This document shows, piece after piece, positions 1 to 8,584 of a stretch of DNA of 64,000 nt. Made by a program: the position numbers and the translations under genes. Under the pieces are notes generated by a model. It was not told the origin of the DNA. It worked only from the letters and a program-made list of their open reading frames with translations, and searched no databases. This DNA is from Alphaproteobacteria bacterium UBA3612. GTDB taxonomy: Bacteria; Pseudomonadota; Alphaproteobacteria; Sphingomonadales; Sphingomonadaceae. Location: the NCBI GenBank assembly GCA_002375465.1, contig DFLT01000012.1, positions 485 through 64,484 on the forward strand. Direction: 5' to 3'. Numbering within the stretch: the stretch's first letter is position 1; each line of letters starts with the position of its first letter.

Positions 1-608
1 CCTCCGTCTGGCTGGCATGGCGCAGGCGATTCAGCGCAGTCGTTGATGATCGTCTATAAACTGCTACACTATTTGATGATCGCAGAAAAGCATTTCGTCT
101 ACATTAAACTCCGTTGGCGTTGTCAGGCAATCATCAAACCACTGCCGGTGCCGTGACAAAGACCTTCTGAACCTATGACAGGTTCAGGCGACCGCCTCAT
201 GGCAAGGGAACGACGGCTATGTCGGCGCAAGCTGCCCGAGACATTAGGTCAAGCGAACGGCAGCTTCTCTCATCCTAGCGCCTCAAACCGGACAGGCAGG
301 AGACGGCCCATTTTCTGTCGTTCTGCAAAGCGCCTCAATCTCAGTCATACAGGTTCTCCGCCGACTTCCTGAAAGCGGATATCTCCCCGGTTCAAATGGA
401 ACGGCGGGGATTGAGACAATTTCTGCCATTAGCATTTCAAATGCCGAGTGGCAGCTCATGCGGCATAGCGGCCCTCATTGGGATAGATATGCTGGTCCAT
501 AAAGGCCCGCAACCGGCCCAGCATTTGTTGATTCTGTTGCTGTAATATTAGTTTATGAAGACGTTCTTTCCTGAAGAACCAGTGCGGGCATACAACCGCC
601 GAAACGTG
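1..608. other. Gene-poor, decayed left edge
   Basis: No convincing complete gene is seen in these 608 bases. The short open frame at 175-372 has no recognisable composition or ribosome site and is taken as chance. On the minus strand, 456-524 encodes a 22-residue stretch with LRAFMDQHIYPNE, which resembles the amino end of acyl-CoA dehydrogenase family proteins but stops at once, so it looks like a gene remnant. Three copies of a TTGATGATYG word lie at 43-52, 73-82 and, inverted, 128-137. The region looks like a junction or a scar. Confidence 0.5.
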
Positions 609-878
609 TCAGCCGGTCGATAGTGCCGCATTTGCGCCACCGGAAAGTGCGAAAATCCAGATCAGAATAGAAGCGATCCAGCCGAAGTTGAAAAGCGTTA
701 GCGCGAGGAAAATTGACTTACGCGATGCCCGGCGTCCGACTGGTGCCGGAACAATATCCGCAGTTCCCCTGAAGATCCGGGCAACGGCTTGCAAATGCAG
801 GAAGAGATATATCGCCGATATGAGCGATATGACGGCGCATGTCACAAGGAGTACGGGGAAGAACCAGAGCGGCATCAT
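609..878 (-). CDS. Small membrane protein with two transmembrane segments
   Basis: An 89-residue hypothetical protein. Two hydrophobic segments (about residues 4-26 and 55-80) flank a basic loop (GRRASRKS), giving a helical hairpin in the inner membrane. Its start lies in an ATGA overlap with the stop of the preceding small gene, so the two are translationally coupled. They sit immediately downstream of hemN on the same strand, at the end of the cbb3/hemN gene run. No family is recognised; a role in oxidase or haem assembly is only suggested by position. Confidence 0.6.
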   Translation of the reverse strand: MMPLWFFPVLLVTCAVISLISAIYLFLHLQAVARIFRGTADIVPAPVGRRASRKSIFLALTLFNFGWIASILIWIFALSGGANAALSTG

Positions 879-1132
879 TGTTTTCCTTTGTTCCGGACAG
901 GTTTCAAATGGTCTTCACGCGCGCAGGCCGCGTGGCAGCCCTTCATGCATGATGGGCGGGCTGGTTCCTCCTCCCGGTTGAGGGGGAGCCTGATGAACTG
1001 CCGTTCCGGCTGTCCCGAGCAGATCTCTATTGAGAGGCTATTCTGGACCGCCGATGACGGATAGGCAGTCGATAGCAGCGCCAATATCGCCGTTCCCGTC
1101 AGAAACAGTCGTGCAGCGGGGTTATATTGCAT
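875..1132 (-). CDS. Small exported protein with signal peptide
   Basis: An 85-residue hypothetical protein. The first 28 residues or so form a typical signal peptide (basic N-terminus, then LFLTGTAILALLSTAYPSSA), so the rest should be periplasmic. The mature part has cysteines in a CMKGCHAAC cluster (CxxxCxxxC), which could bind metal or haem or form disulphides; the motif is not a standard CxxCH. I chose the ATG at 1132 because it gives the signal peptide at the very N-terminus and overlaps the end of hemN by 11 bases. It couples to the next gene through an ATGA. Function unknown. Confidence 0.55.
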   Translation of the reverse strand: MQYNPAARLFLTGTAILALLSTAYPSSAVQNSLSIEICSGQPERQFIRLPLNREEEPARPSCMKGCHAACAREDHLKPVRNKGKQ

Positions 1133-2444
1133 TGCTGAACCGCCGTTTTTCCTGAGTTCGGTACGGATCAAAGATTGCGGCTATGCCACGCGCGTACGGC
1201 AATGCTTTCGCCGACAGGGTCAGGACGTCGTGCGAAACGTCCAGGAGCCCCTGCCGCGCGAATTCCTGTAGCCGCTCCTGACCCGCGAGACCAAGTGTGA
1301 CCGCGCTGATGTCCGCTTTCCCGTTGCACAGAATATTCTCAATTATGATCGCACGACGCCGGTCATCCGGAGAGCGCACAATCCCGCCACTGAGCGGATG
1401 CTGGCCTGCGGATACGCGCATACGATAGCGCCCGGCATTCTTCTCGTTCTGGACGATCAAACCCGGAAACATGCTTATCGACGATGCGCCAAGACCCAGC
1501 AGAATCTCCTGCCGATCATCGGTAAAGCCCTGGAAATTGCGTCGGAGCGTGCCATTCCGGGAAGCGATCGCAAGGCCGTCACCGGGCTTGGCGAAATGAT
1601 CGAACCCCACACTAGCATAGCCTGCGGATCTAAGTCTTGCGAATCCCGACCAGGCCATCTCGAAGCGCTTTTTCTGATCTGGCAGCTTATCGTCTGGTAT
1701 CTGGCGCTGCCGAGGGACGAGATGAGGGACATGGGCATAGCCGAACAGTGCCACGCGGTCCGGCCCGAGGTCGATCGCTTGGATGAGGGATTCGGTCAGA
1801 TCGTTTTCAGTCTGCCCTGGCAGTCCGTACATCATGTCGAAATTCAGCGAGCGAACCCCCGCGTCCCGCAGCAGCGCGGTCGTGTCCAGGATCAGCTTTC
1901 GCGGCTGAACACGCCCGATCGCATGTTGTATCTGCGTAGAGAAGGTCTGCACCCCCAGGCTGGCATGCGTGACGCCAATCGTGGCCAGCACCTCCGCCCA
2001 TTTGAGCGAAAAGCCGCGTGGGTCGAGTTCGACGGACATTTCAGGACGTCCCGTAGCGAACGCGCATGTGAGTGCGTCCACCAGCCGGACGAAATCAGTG
2101 GGAGCGATCGCGTTCGGGCTGCCCCCACCGAAAGCGATCCTGCGAATGTTCGCCCGGCCGTCCAGGGCGGACGCCACAAGATCGATTTCGGCCAGCAGGG
2201 CGTTCAGATAGGCAGTAAGCCGCGACGCCCGCCCCGCCCGGCCGGTATTGCAACCGCAATAGAAACAAATCTGCTCGCAATAGGGAATATGAACATAGAG
2301 CGATATATCGCTGCCGACGGGAATAGCGGCGACTGCGGACAGATATTCCGCAGCGCCTGACCCGGGCGCAAACTCCGCTGCGGTCGGAAAGCTGGTATAG
2401 CGGGGCACGGGCCGCGCGAGGAGGTCAGGAAGATAGGGCCACAT
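1122..2444 (-). CDS. hemN: Oxygen-independent coproporphyrinogen III oxidase
   Basis: A radical SAM enzyme of haem synthesis that converts coproporphyrinogen III to protoporphyrinogen IX without oxygen, in the cytoplasm. The CxxxCxxCxC cluster motif (YCEQICFYCGCN, about residues 55-66) is the HemN signature for the 4Fe-4S cluster, followed by the glycine-rich FGGGSPN. The length (440 aa) fits HemN (about 450). The start at 2444 (MWPYLPDLL) matches where HemN similarity begins; an upstream ATG at 2480 overlaps an FNR-type box and is unlikely. It follows ccoS on the same strand, supplying haem under the low oxygen in which cbb3 oxidase works. Confidence 0.93.
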   Translation of the reverse strand: MWPYLPDLLARPVPRYTSFPTAAEFAPGSGAAEYLSAVAAIPVGSDISLYVHIPYCEQICFYCGCNTGRAGRASRLTAYLNALLAEIDLVASALDGRANIRRIAFGGGSPNAIAPTDFVRLVDALTCAFATGRPEMSVELDPRGFSLKWAEVLATIGVTHASLGVQTFSTQIQHAIGRVQPRKLILDTTALLRDAGVRSLNFDMMYGLPGQTENDLTESLIQAIDLGPDRVALFGYAHVPHLVPRQRQIPDDKLPDQKKRFEMAWSGFARLRSAGYASVGFDHFAKPGDGLAIASRNGTLRRNFQGFTDDRQEILLGLGASSISMFPGLIVQNEKNAGRYRMRVSAGQHPLSGGIVRSPDDRRRAIIIENILCNGKADISAVTLGLAGQERLQEFARQGLLDVSHDVLTLSAKALPYARGIAAIFDPYRTQEKRRFSNAI

Positions 2445-2479
2445 GCCAAGCAGACTACCGGCACAAGGAAGCGCGAACA

Positions 2480-2493
2480 TTGACGAGGGTCAA
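2480..2493 (-). promoter_or_regulatory. FNR/FixK-type box upstream of hemN
   Basis: TTGACGAGGGTCAA is a perfect dyad of the TTGAY-N4-RTCAA type bound by FNR/FixK/FnrL regulators. Its centre lies about 42 bases before the hemN ATG at 2444, the spacing at which such activators usually sit from the transcription start. This would put the start of transcription at or next to the start codon. The regulator gene lies in the same cluster at 10355-11068. Confidence 0.7.
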
Positions 2494-2580
2494 AGAAATC
2501 CGGGCATGTGTGTCCAGCGCGATGGGCGTCACTGCGGTATGCGCAAATTGGTTCGAGCGGCCTGCGGTCGAAGGCCCTGG

Positions 2581-2751
2581 TCAATCTTCCGCGGCGGGCG
2601 GCATATCTTCGTCTTCGTCATCGTTCAATATGCGCAGCGCGGCTCCATCCAGATCCTCGAACTGCCCGCGTTTCATGGCCCAGAAAAACGCCGCCAATCC
2701 CGCCATTCCAAGGCCGAGCGCGACCGGAATGAGGATGACGAGGCCTGTCAT
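2581..2751 (-). CDS. ccoS: Cbb3 oxidase maturation protein CcoS
   Basis: A 56-residue protein (below common gene-calling limits) needed in known systems for insertion of haem and copper into cbb3 oxidase. One transmembrane helix (about residues 3-24, LVILIPVALGLGMAGLAAFF) is followed by the family hallmark W-x-x-x-x-GQFxDLxxxxxRIL, here WAMKRGQFEDLDGAALRIL, and an acidic tail. Its ATG overlaps the ccoI stop in an ATGA, giving the standard ccoG-H-I-S order. Sequence and context agree well. Confidence 0.92.
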   Translation of the reverse strand: MTGLVILIPVALGLGMAGLAAFFWAMKRGQFEDLDGAALRILNDDEDEDMPPAAED

Positions 2752-4862
2752 ACGCGCGCCAGGCGCAGGGCGTTCGCGACCACGATCAGGGACGAGAGCG
2801 ACATGGCCACCGCAGCGACCAGTGGCGTCACCAGCCCCGCAATCGCCAAGGGTACCGCCAGCACATTATAACCAATAGCCAGCGTGAAATTCTGTCTTAC
2901 CACCGTCCGCGTCCGGCGCGCCGCGTCAAGCGCGTCGGCCACCGGGCGCAGGTCATTTCCCAGGAAAACAAGATCAGCCGCCTGTTGTCCGACATCGCTT
3001 GCCGTGCCGGGGGCCATCGATGCATGGGCGGCCGCGAGCGCCGGACCGTCGTTCAGGCCATCGCCGACCATGAGCACATGCTGCCCCGCCGCCTGGGCCG
3101 CGGTGATGGCGTCCAGCTTTTCCTGCGGCGACAGGTCGGCGTCGAACTGCAGATCCAATATCCCGGCGACCTCGCGGACAGGCGCTTCGCGATCTCCTGA
3201 CACTATCCTCGTCCCCAAGCCCCTTTTTCGAAGTGAACGCACTGTATCGAGCGCGTCCGGACGTAAGGTGTCGGAAAAGGTCAGCAGCCGGGACGTGCGT
3301 CCCTCACTTTCGAAAAGCGTGGCAACCGGCGTACTATTGGCGGCAGGTTTGCGGAGGGAAACCTGGCCCTGTGGGCCAGAAGCGGAAATTCCTTCACCGG
3401 GTGTTTCATGAATGTCCATCAGCGCGATGGGCAGGATACCCCTTGCCGTCAGCGCCTTCGCCAATGCGCGGGAGAGCGGCTGGCGGCTGTGCTGTGCCAA
3501 TGCCAGCACCGCGCGCGCATCATTGAGAGGAAGTTCGTCCAGGGCGAGCGGTTGCGGCGATCCGAGGGTCAGGGTTCCCGTCTTGTCGAAAAACACATGA
3601 TCGACTTCAGCCATCCGTTCCAGTGCGCCTCCATCCTTGACGAGAATCCCGGCCTTCATCAGTCTTCCAGCGGCGACCACCTGCGCCGCTGGGACCGCCA
3701 GTCCCAGCGCGCAGGGACAGGTTATGATGAGGACAGCCACCGCGATCAACAATGCCTGATGCCAGTCCGCACCAGCCAGCATCCAGCCTGCAAAGGCAGC
3801 GGCGGCGAGGAGATGCACGACCGGCGCATAATATCGTGCGGCGCGGTCAGCGATGCGAACGTAGCGCGATTTCGCCTGCCCTGCCGCCTCCATCAGGCGA
3901 GCCATTTCGGCGATGACGGTCGCGTCGTCCGCGCGGACGACGCGCACGGTGAGCGGTCCGGTCAGATTGAGCGATCCCGCTGCGACTTCACTGTCCGGCC
4001 GAACCACGACGGCGTCGCTTTCGCCTGTCAGCAGGCTGGCGTCTATGCGGCTTGTCCCCACCTCCACGACGCCGTCGGCGGCCAGGCGGTCGCCAGCAGC
4101 AACCAGCATACGCATCCCGGGGGCCAGATGTTCGGTGTTCCGCCACAGGACATCGCCGTCAGGCTGCAGAACGTGCGCGCCAGCAGCGCGCTGCTTCAAT
4201 AGGGCACCGATGCCGCTTTCCGCACGCGTACGCATCTGCCGATCAAGAACACGGCCCATGAGCAGAAAGAACAGCAGCATCACCGCGCCGTCGAACCAGG
4301 CGTGCGGGCCGTGGATGGCAGTCTCATAAAGGCTCATCGCGGTCACAAGAACGAGCCCGATGGCTATGGGTACGTCCATGTTGGTGCGCCCGGCTTTCAG
4401 CGCCTTCGCAGCCGACAGGAAAAAGGGCCGCCCGGCGTAGGCGATGGCGGGCACCGCGATGAGTGCCGACAGCCAGTGGAACATTTGCCGTGTCGCCGGA
4501 TCGGCACCGGACCAGATACTGACCGAAAACAGCATCACATTCATGGCCGCGAATCCGGCGACTGCCAGCGCGCGCAGCAGCGCTTTCAGTTCCAAGTCGC
4601 TGCCATCGCCCCCGGTGGCGGCTTGCTGTGCTTCGAAGCCGAGCTGGTCGAAAAAACCTTCGATCGTGGGCGGCGCGAGTTCAGGAACATGCGAGACGGA
4701 AACGCGCTTTCCGGAAAAATTCACGCGGACGGCAGCAACGCCGTCCAGGGACGCCATGCCCGCCTCAATCTTCGAGATGCAGCTGGCACAGTGGATTCCC
4801 GGAACCGTGAAGATCGACTCGACGCACGCGGCGGCGGCACGCGTATCTATGGCGGCATTCAC
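2748..4862 (-). CDS. ccoI: Copper-transporting P1B ATPase CcoI
   Basis: An inner-membrane copper pump that in known systems supplies copper to the CuB site of cbb3 oxidase. The protein has 704 residues. An N-terminal heavy-metal-associated domain carries CASC (25-28), then come several membrane helices, the TGES phosphatase motif (about 279-282), the CPC metal site in TCPCALG (382-384), and the phosphorylated aspartate in DKTGT (426). A GDGLND hinge motif lies further on. It overlaps ccoH and ccoS by four bases on each side. Its place in the cco cluster separates it from general copper-efflux CopA. Confidence 0.95.
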   Translation of the reverse strand: MNAAIDTRAAAACVESIFTVPGIHCASCISKIEAGMASLDGVAAVRVNFSGKRVSVSHVPELAPPTIEGFFDQLGFEAQQAATGGDGSDLELKALLRALAVAGFAAMNVMLFSVSIWSGADPATRQMFHWLSALIAVPAIAYAGRPFFLSAAKALKAGRTNMDVPIAIGLVLVTAMSLYETAIHGPHAWFDGAVMLLFFLLMGRVLDRQMRTRAESGIGALLKQRAAGAHVLQPDGDVLWRNTEHLAPGMRMLVAAGDRLAADGVVEVGTSRIDASLLTGESDAVVVRPDSEVAAGSLNLTGPLTVRVVRADDATVIAEMARLMEAAGQAKSRYVRIADRAARYYAPVVHLLAAAAFAGWMLAGADWHQALLIAVAVLIITCPCALGLAVPAAQVVAAGRLMKAGILVKDGGALERMAEVDHVFFDKTGTLTLGSPQPLALDELPLNDARAVLALAQHSRQPLSRALAKALTARGILPIALMDIHETPGEGISASGPQGQVSLRKPAANSTPVATLFESEGRTSRLLTFSDTLRPDALDTVRSLRKRGLGTRIVSGDREAPVREVAGILDLQFDADLSPQEKLDAITAAQAAGQHVLMVGDGLNDGPALAAAHASMAPGTASDVGQQAADLVFLGNDLRPVADALDAARRTRTVVRQNFTLAIGYNVLAVPLAIAGLVTPLVAAVAMSLSSLIVVANALRLARV

Positions 4863-5308
4863 TCCACGGTCCTGATTGCGCGATAGTCTTCGCCGGACCG
4901 TGTCGCGCGAAGCCGCAGTTTCCAGCGGCCTTCCGCCAATGGCGCGACGAAGACTCCCGGCCTTTTTTCCGTGAATTCAAGATTCAGATCTTCACGCTGG
5001 CCCAGCGGATGCTCCGCCGTTCCGGCGAGACCGGCATGACGCAGCGGACCATCGGCATCCATGAGCGTGACGACAATGCCATCAGGATGCGCACGCGCGC
5101 TCTTCAGTGTCCAGCCCAGTTCCTGCGCCGCCCGGCCTTCGTCCAGCCACTTGTTGTAGTTCTGACTGGCGACATAGCTGTTATCCACAACGGTTCCGCC
5201 GAAAGTGCTGAGCGCGAACCGGGCCATCGTGAAATTGACGGCGATGATCGTTCCGAAGAACAGGATCAGAATGACTGCCATATGCCGACCAGTGAATTTG
5301 CGCGTCAT
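4859..5308 (-). CDS. ccoH: Cbb3 oxidase assembly protein CcoH (FixH family)
   Basis: A 149-residue FixH-type protein with one N-terminal transmembrane helix (about residues 9-30, MAVILILFFGTIIAVNFTMA) and a periplasmic domain. It contains the family's SYVASQNYNKWLDEGRAAQ region, with aromatic residues conserved in FixH. In known systems it is needed for stable assembly of the oxidase and contacts the oxidase subunits. It overlaps ccoG and ccoI by ATGA junctions. Confidence 0.92.
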   Translation of the reverse strand: MTRKFTGRHMAVILILFFGTIIAVNFTMARFALSTFGGTVVDNSYVASQNYNKWLDEGRAAQELGWTLKSARAHPDGIVVTLMDADGPLRHAGLAGTAEHPLGQREDLNLEFTEKRPGVFVAPLAEGRWKLRLRATRSGEDYRAIRTVE

Positions 5309-6765
5309 CTCGTCTCTTCCGGGCCTGAGAAATGAACCTGCACGCTGTCGGCGCCACCCTCGCTATCCAGAGCCCGCACGCTGAAGGCGAAGTCCTGTCG
5401 ACCCTGCTCCGGCGACGTGCCGGCGACAAAGACGTTTAGCGCCTTCACGCTGTCGGCGGGGACATCGGCCGTCAATATGCGGCCTGCAAGCTGTCGGCTA
5501 CCTCCACGTTGCCAGAACACTCCATCTTCCAGGCCCACTAGCCCGACCTCCATCTTCCGCGGTCTTGTCTGCATATTACTGATCTTGATGGTAAAGTCGT
5601 TCCGAACCGTCCCGTCGGCGAGCTGAACATATGGGGGATTGCGCTCCTGCACGGCGGAGATATCAATACGCGACCGCGTCCCTACGGCAAACAGCATGGC
5701 AAGGCCGATGCCGGCCCAGATCGCAAAGTAAAAGATCGTACGGGGGCGGAGAAGCATTTTCAGGGGGGAGGGCGCTGGCTTCCCCTCGCGCTCCAGCTCC
5801 TGGCCCTCCAGCGTCGCATAGTCGATCAGGCCGCGCGGACGACCGATCTGGTCCATGACCTTGTCGCAGGCGTCGATGCACAGTGCGCAGGTGATGCACC
5901 CAATCTGCGGCCCTTCACGAATATCCACCCCGGTCGGGCAAACCGACACACATTTCATACAGTCGATACAGTCGCCGAACAGCTCGTCCGGCCCACGCGG
6001 TTTTTTCATACCACGCGCACGGGGTTCGCCGCGCCAGTCCTTGTACGTGACGATCAGCGATTTTTCATCCAGCATGGCCGACTGTATCCGCGGCCACGGA
6101 CACATGTAGATGCAGACCTGCTCTCGCAGGAAGCCGCCGAAAATGAATGTGGTCGCGGTCAGAATGCCCACCGTCGCATAGGCGATGAAAGCCGCGTCGC
6201 CTGTGACAAAGTCCTGGGCCAGGGTCGGCGCATCGGCGAAGTAGAATATCCATGCACCACCGGTTGCGAAAGCGATCACCAGCCAGACCGACCATTTGAC
6301 AAGCCTGCGCGCGATCTTCCGCGGACCCCAAGGCGCGCGCTGCAGCTTGATCTGGGCATTCCGGTCGCCGTCGATGAACCGTTCGACATGCTGGAACAGG
6401 TCGGTCCATACCGTCTGCGGACAGGCATAACCGCACCACGCGCGTCCGACAGCGGAGGTAACGAGAAACAGACCGACGCCCGCCATGACCAACAGGCCAA
6501 CGATATAATAGAATTCCTGCGGCCAGATCTCGATACCGAACATGAAGAAGCGGCGGTTGGCGAGGTCGACCAGAACCGCTTGATCCGGCGCATAAGGTCC
6601 ACGATCCCAGCGGATCCAGGGCGTCACATAGTAGATGGCGAGCGTCACCGCCATGACCGCCCATTTGAGCCGGCGAAAGGTCCCGTCCACCGCTTGCGGA
6701 AAAACGCTTTTGCGCTTCTCGTAAAGTTGAACCGGCGGTTCTTCAAGTATATCAGGGGCGTTCAT
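5305..6765 (-). CDS. ccoG: Cbb3 assembly iron-sulphur protein CcoG (FixG/RdxA)
   Basis: A 486-residue membrane protein. Several helices in the first 210 residues include CGYACPQTVWTD and CIYMCPW motifs, followed by a ferredoxin-like region (about residues 260-300) with two cysteine clusters, CIDCMKCVSVCP and CITCALCIDAC, for two 4Fe-4S clusters. The carboxy-terminal part has an Ig-like periplasmic fold. CcoG is thought to reduce Cu(II) to Cu(I) for the oxidase, which fits its place next to the CcoI pump. It overlaps the end of ccoP by 14 bases. Confidence 0.95.
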   Translation of the reverse strand: MNAPDILEEPPVQLYEKRKSVFPQAVDGTFRRLKWAVMAVTLAIYYVTPWIRWDRGPYAPDQAVLVDLANRRFFMFGIEIWPQEFYYIVGLLVMAGVGLFLVTSAVGRAWCGYACPQTVWTDLFQHVERFIDGDRNAQIKLQRAPWGPRKIARRLVKWSVWLVIAFATGGAWIFYFADAPTLAQDFVTGDAAFIAYATVGILTATTFIFGGFLREQVCIYMCPWPRIQSAMLDEKSLIVTYKDWRGEPRARGMKKPRGPDELFGDCIDCMKCVSVCPTGVDIREGPQIGCITCALCIDACDKVMDQIGRPRGLIDYATLEGQELEREGKPAPSPLKMLLRPRTIFYFAIWAGIGLAMLFAVGTRSRIDISAVQERNPPYVQLADGTVRNDFTIKISNMQTRPRKMEVGLVGLEDGVFWQRGGSRQLAGRILTADVPADSVKALNVFVAGTSPEQGRQDFAFSVRALDSEGGADSVQVHFSGPEETR

Positions 6766-7675
6766 CGACCTCGACCTCGGGATCCGCCGCTACCTCGACA
6801 TAACGTTCGCCACCGCCCAGCGAGTGCACATAGGCTGCCAGCATCTTGATCGTAACGGGATCCAGACGCTCGCCGAAACGCGGCATCACACCGTAGCGGC
6901 TACCATAGAGCGTTTCCCGGATCGTCTCAGTATCACCACCATAAAGCCAGATGGCATCGGTGAGGTTCGGGGCACCCTGTTCGCGGTCGCCCTTGCCATC
7001 CACGCCGTGGCAGGCGACGCATTGCTGCGCGTAGAGTTCGCTACCACGTCTCGCGGAATCACCTGCCGTGTCCTGCCCGCTGATAGCCCGCACGTAATTC
7101 GCCACATCGGCAATCTCTTGTGAGGAGAAAATGCCATCTCGACCAAAGGCCGGCATCATGGAGAACCGGGTCTCGTCATGGTCGGGGTTGCGTATGCCGT
7201 GGACCAGCGTGAACTCGATCGCCTTGATGTCTCCACCCCATAGCCATTCGTCGTCGTTCAGGTTCGGATAGCCCTTGGCACCCGCGGCGCCGGATCCATG
7301 GCATTGCACACAATATTGCTTGAACGCGGACTCGCCACCGACGATTGCGAATTGCAGCAGCCTGCTGTCCTCCGGTAACCGTTCGATCGGCGTTGCGGCA
7401 AGCGCGCGCAGCACAGGAGCCCGCCGCTCGGTCGCGGCGGCGACTTCGTCCCGGAATTCCTGCTCGCTCGACCAGCCAATCACGCCCTTGGTATAGCCGG
7501 TGATGCCGGGCCACGCGGGATAGATGACGGTATAGCCAATGCCCCAGATGATCGTCGCGTAAAGCGTCCACAGCCACCAGCGGGGCATGGGCGTGTCGAG
7601 TTCCTCGATCCCGTCCCATTCATGCCCGACGGTCTCCGTTCCGGTCGGTTCATCGATGCGCTTGTTCTCAGCCAT
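6752..7675 (-). CDS. ccoP: Cbb3 oxidase dihaem cytochrome c subunit CcoP
   Basis: A 307-residue dihaem cytochrome c of the cbb3 oxidase that passes electrons toward CcoO and CcoN. An N-terminal helix (about residues 33-55) anchors it and two periplasmic cytochrome domains follow, with haem sites CVQCH (122-126) and CVACH (219-223). Candidate methionine ligands lie in MMPAFG and VMPRFG. The HEWDGIEELDTPMPRWW segment before the helix is typical of CcoP. Its start overlaps ccoQ. Confidence 0.96.
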   Translation of the reverse strand: MAENKRIDEPTGTETVGHEWDGIEELDTPMPRWWLWTLYATIIWGIGYTVIYPAWPGITGYTKGVIGWSSEQEFRDEVAAATERRAPVLRALAATPIERLPEDSRLLQFAIVGGESAFKQYCVQCHGSGAAGAKGYPNLNDDEWLWGGDIKAIEFTLVHGIRNPDHDETRFSMMPAFGRDGIFSSQEIADVANYVRAISGQDTAGDSARRGSELYAQQCVACHGVDGKGDREQGAPNLTDAIWLYGGDTETIRETLYGSRYGVMPRFGERLDPVTIKMLAAYVHSLGGGERYVEVAADPEVEVDERP

Positions 7676-7841
7676 CGCGGTCGTCTCCGGTCACGTCGTC
7701 AGCAAAAATCATATTGGCCGCATCCTTGTTCCGTTTCCGCGCATTCGGACGGAACGCCCAGCCACACAGCACCATGTAAAGGATCACCATCGCGACAAGG
7801 CCGTAGCTATCGGCGAAATGGCGCATATCGTCATAAGTCAT
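7668..7841 (-). CDS. ccoQ: Cbb3 oxidase small subunit CcoQ
   Basis: A 57-residue single-helix subunit. The short N-terminus (MTYDDMRHFADSYGL) leads into one helix (about residues 14-30) ending in the family signature WAFRPNARKR, then an acidic tail. It overlaps ccoO by an ATGA and ccoP by eight bases, matching the usual N-O-Q-P order. CcoQ stabilises the complex in studied bacteria. Confidence 0.93.
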   Translation of the reverse strand: MTYDDMRHFADSYGLVAMVILYMVLCGWAFRPNARKRNKDAANMIFADDVTGDDRDG

Positions 7842-8572
7842 TCGGAGCGCTCCATGGGTTCCGCAGTCTCGAAATCGACCAGAGTGCCCAGCATTTGCAG
7901 ATAGGCGACAAGCGCATCCATCTCGGTCAACCGCTGCGGATCCCCGTCGAAATCGCGCACCTGAACCTTCGGATAGCGGGCGGCCAGGTCCGGGCCATAG
8001 CCATCGGTGTCGCCCTGAAGGCGCATGTCGGCCTCGGCCAGTTCGATTTGCTCGTCGGTATAGGGCACACCAACCCGGCGCAGTGCCACCAGATGCTCTG
8101 AGATATCGTCCGTTCTTACATCGCGTTCAGCTAGGAAACCGTAGGGGGGCATGATCGATTCCGGGACGACCGACCGCGGATCCTTCAGATGCTGCACGTG
8201 CCACTCGTCCGAATAGCGTTCGCCCACGCGCGCCAGATCGGGACCCGTCCGCTTCGACCCCCATTGGAACGGATGGTCATAGATGCTTTCCGCCGCCAGA
8301 CTGTAATGTCCATAGCGTTCGACCTCATCGCGAAACGGGCGGATCATCTGGCTATGACAGTTATAGCAACCCTCCCGGATGTAGACGTTGCGGCCAGCAA
8401 GCTCGAGCGGCGTGTAGGGTCGCACACCCTCCACATCCTCCACGGTGGAATCGATCCAGAACAGCGGTGCGATCTCGACGACGCCACCAATAACAACCGC
8501 GATCAGGCTGAACACCGCCAGCAGGGTGACGTTGCGCTCCAGTTTCTTGTGATGCCGTGTAAGAAAAGACAT
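7838..8572 (-). CDS. ccoO: Cbb3 oxidase monohaem cytochrome c subunit CcoO
   Basis: A 244-residue membrane-anchored monohaem cytochrome c. One helix lies at about residues 17-38, and the haem site is CYNCH (69-73) within the highly conserved GCYNCHSQMIRPF. This is followed by the SKRTGPDLARVG and MPPYGFL motifs of the family; the methionine in SIMPPYG is a likely axial ligand. It lies 12 bases after ccoN. Confidence 0.96.
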   Translation of the reverse strand: MSFLTRHHKKLERNVTLLAVFSLIAVVIGGVVEIAPLFWIDSTVEDVEGVRPYTPLELAGRNVYIREGCYNCHSQMIRPFRDEVERYGHYSLAAESIYDHPFQWGSKRTGPDLARVGERYSDEWHVQHLKDPRSVVPESIMPPYGFLAERDVRTDDISEHLVALRRVGVPYTDEQIELAEADMRLQGDTDGYGPDLAARYPKVQVRDFDGDPQRLTEMDALVAYLQMLGTLVDFETAEPMERSE

Positions 8573-8584
8573 GAGCAGGATCTC

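Noticed and set aside
1398..2360. Long open frame on the plus strand opposite hemN
   Set aside because: Shadow of hemN; no ribosome site or recognisable protein.
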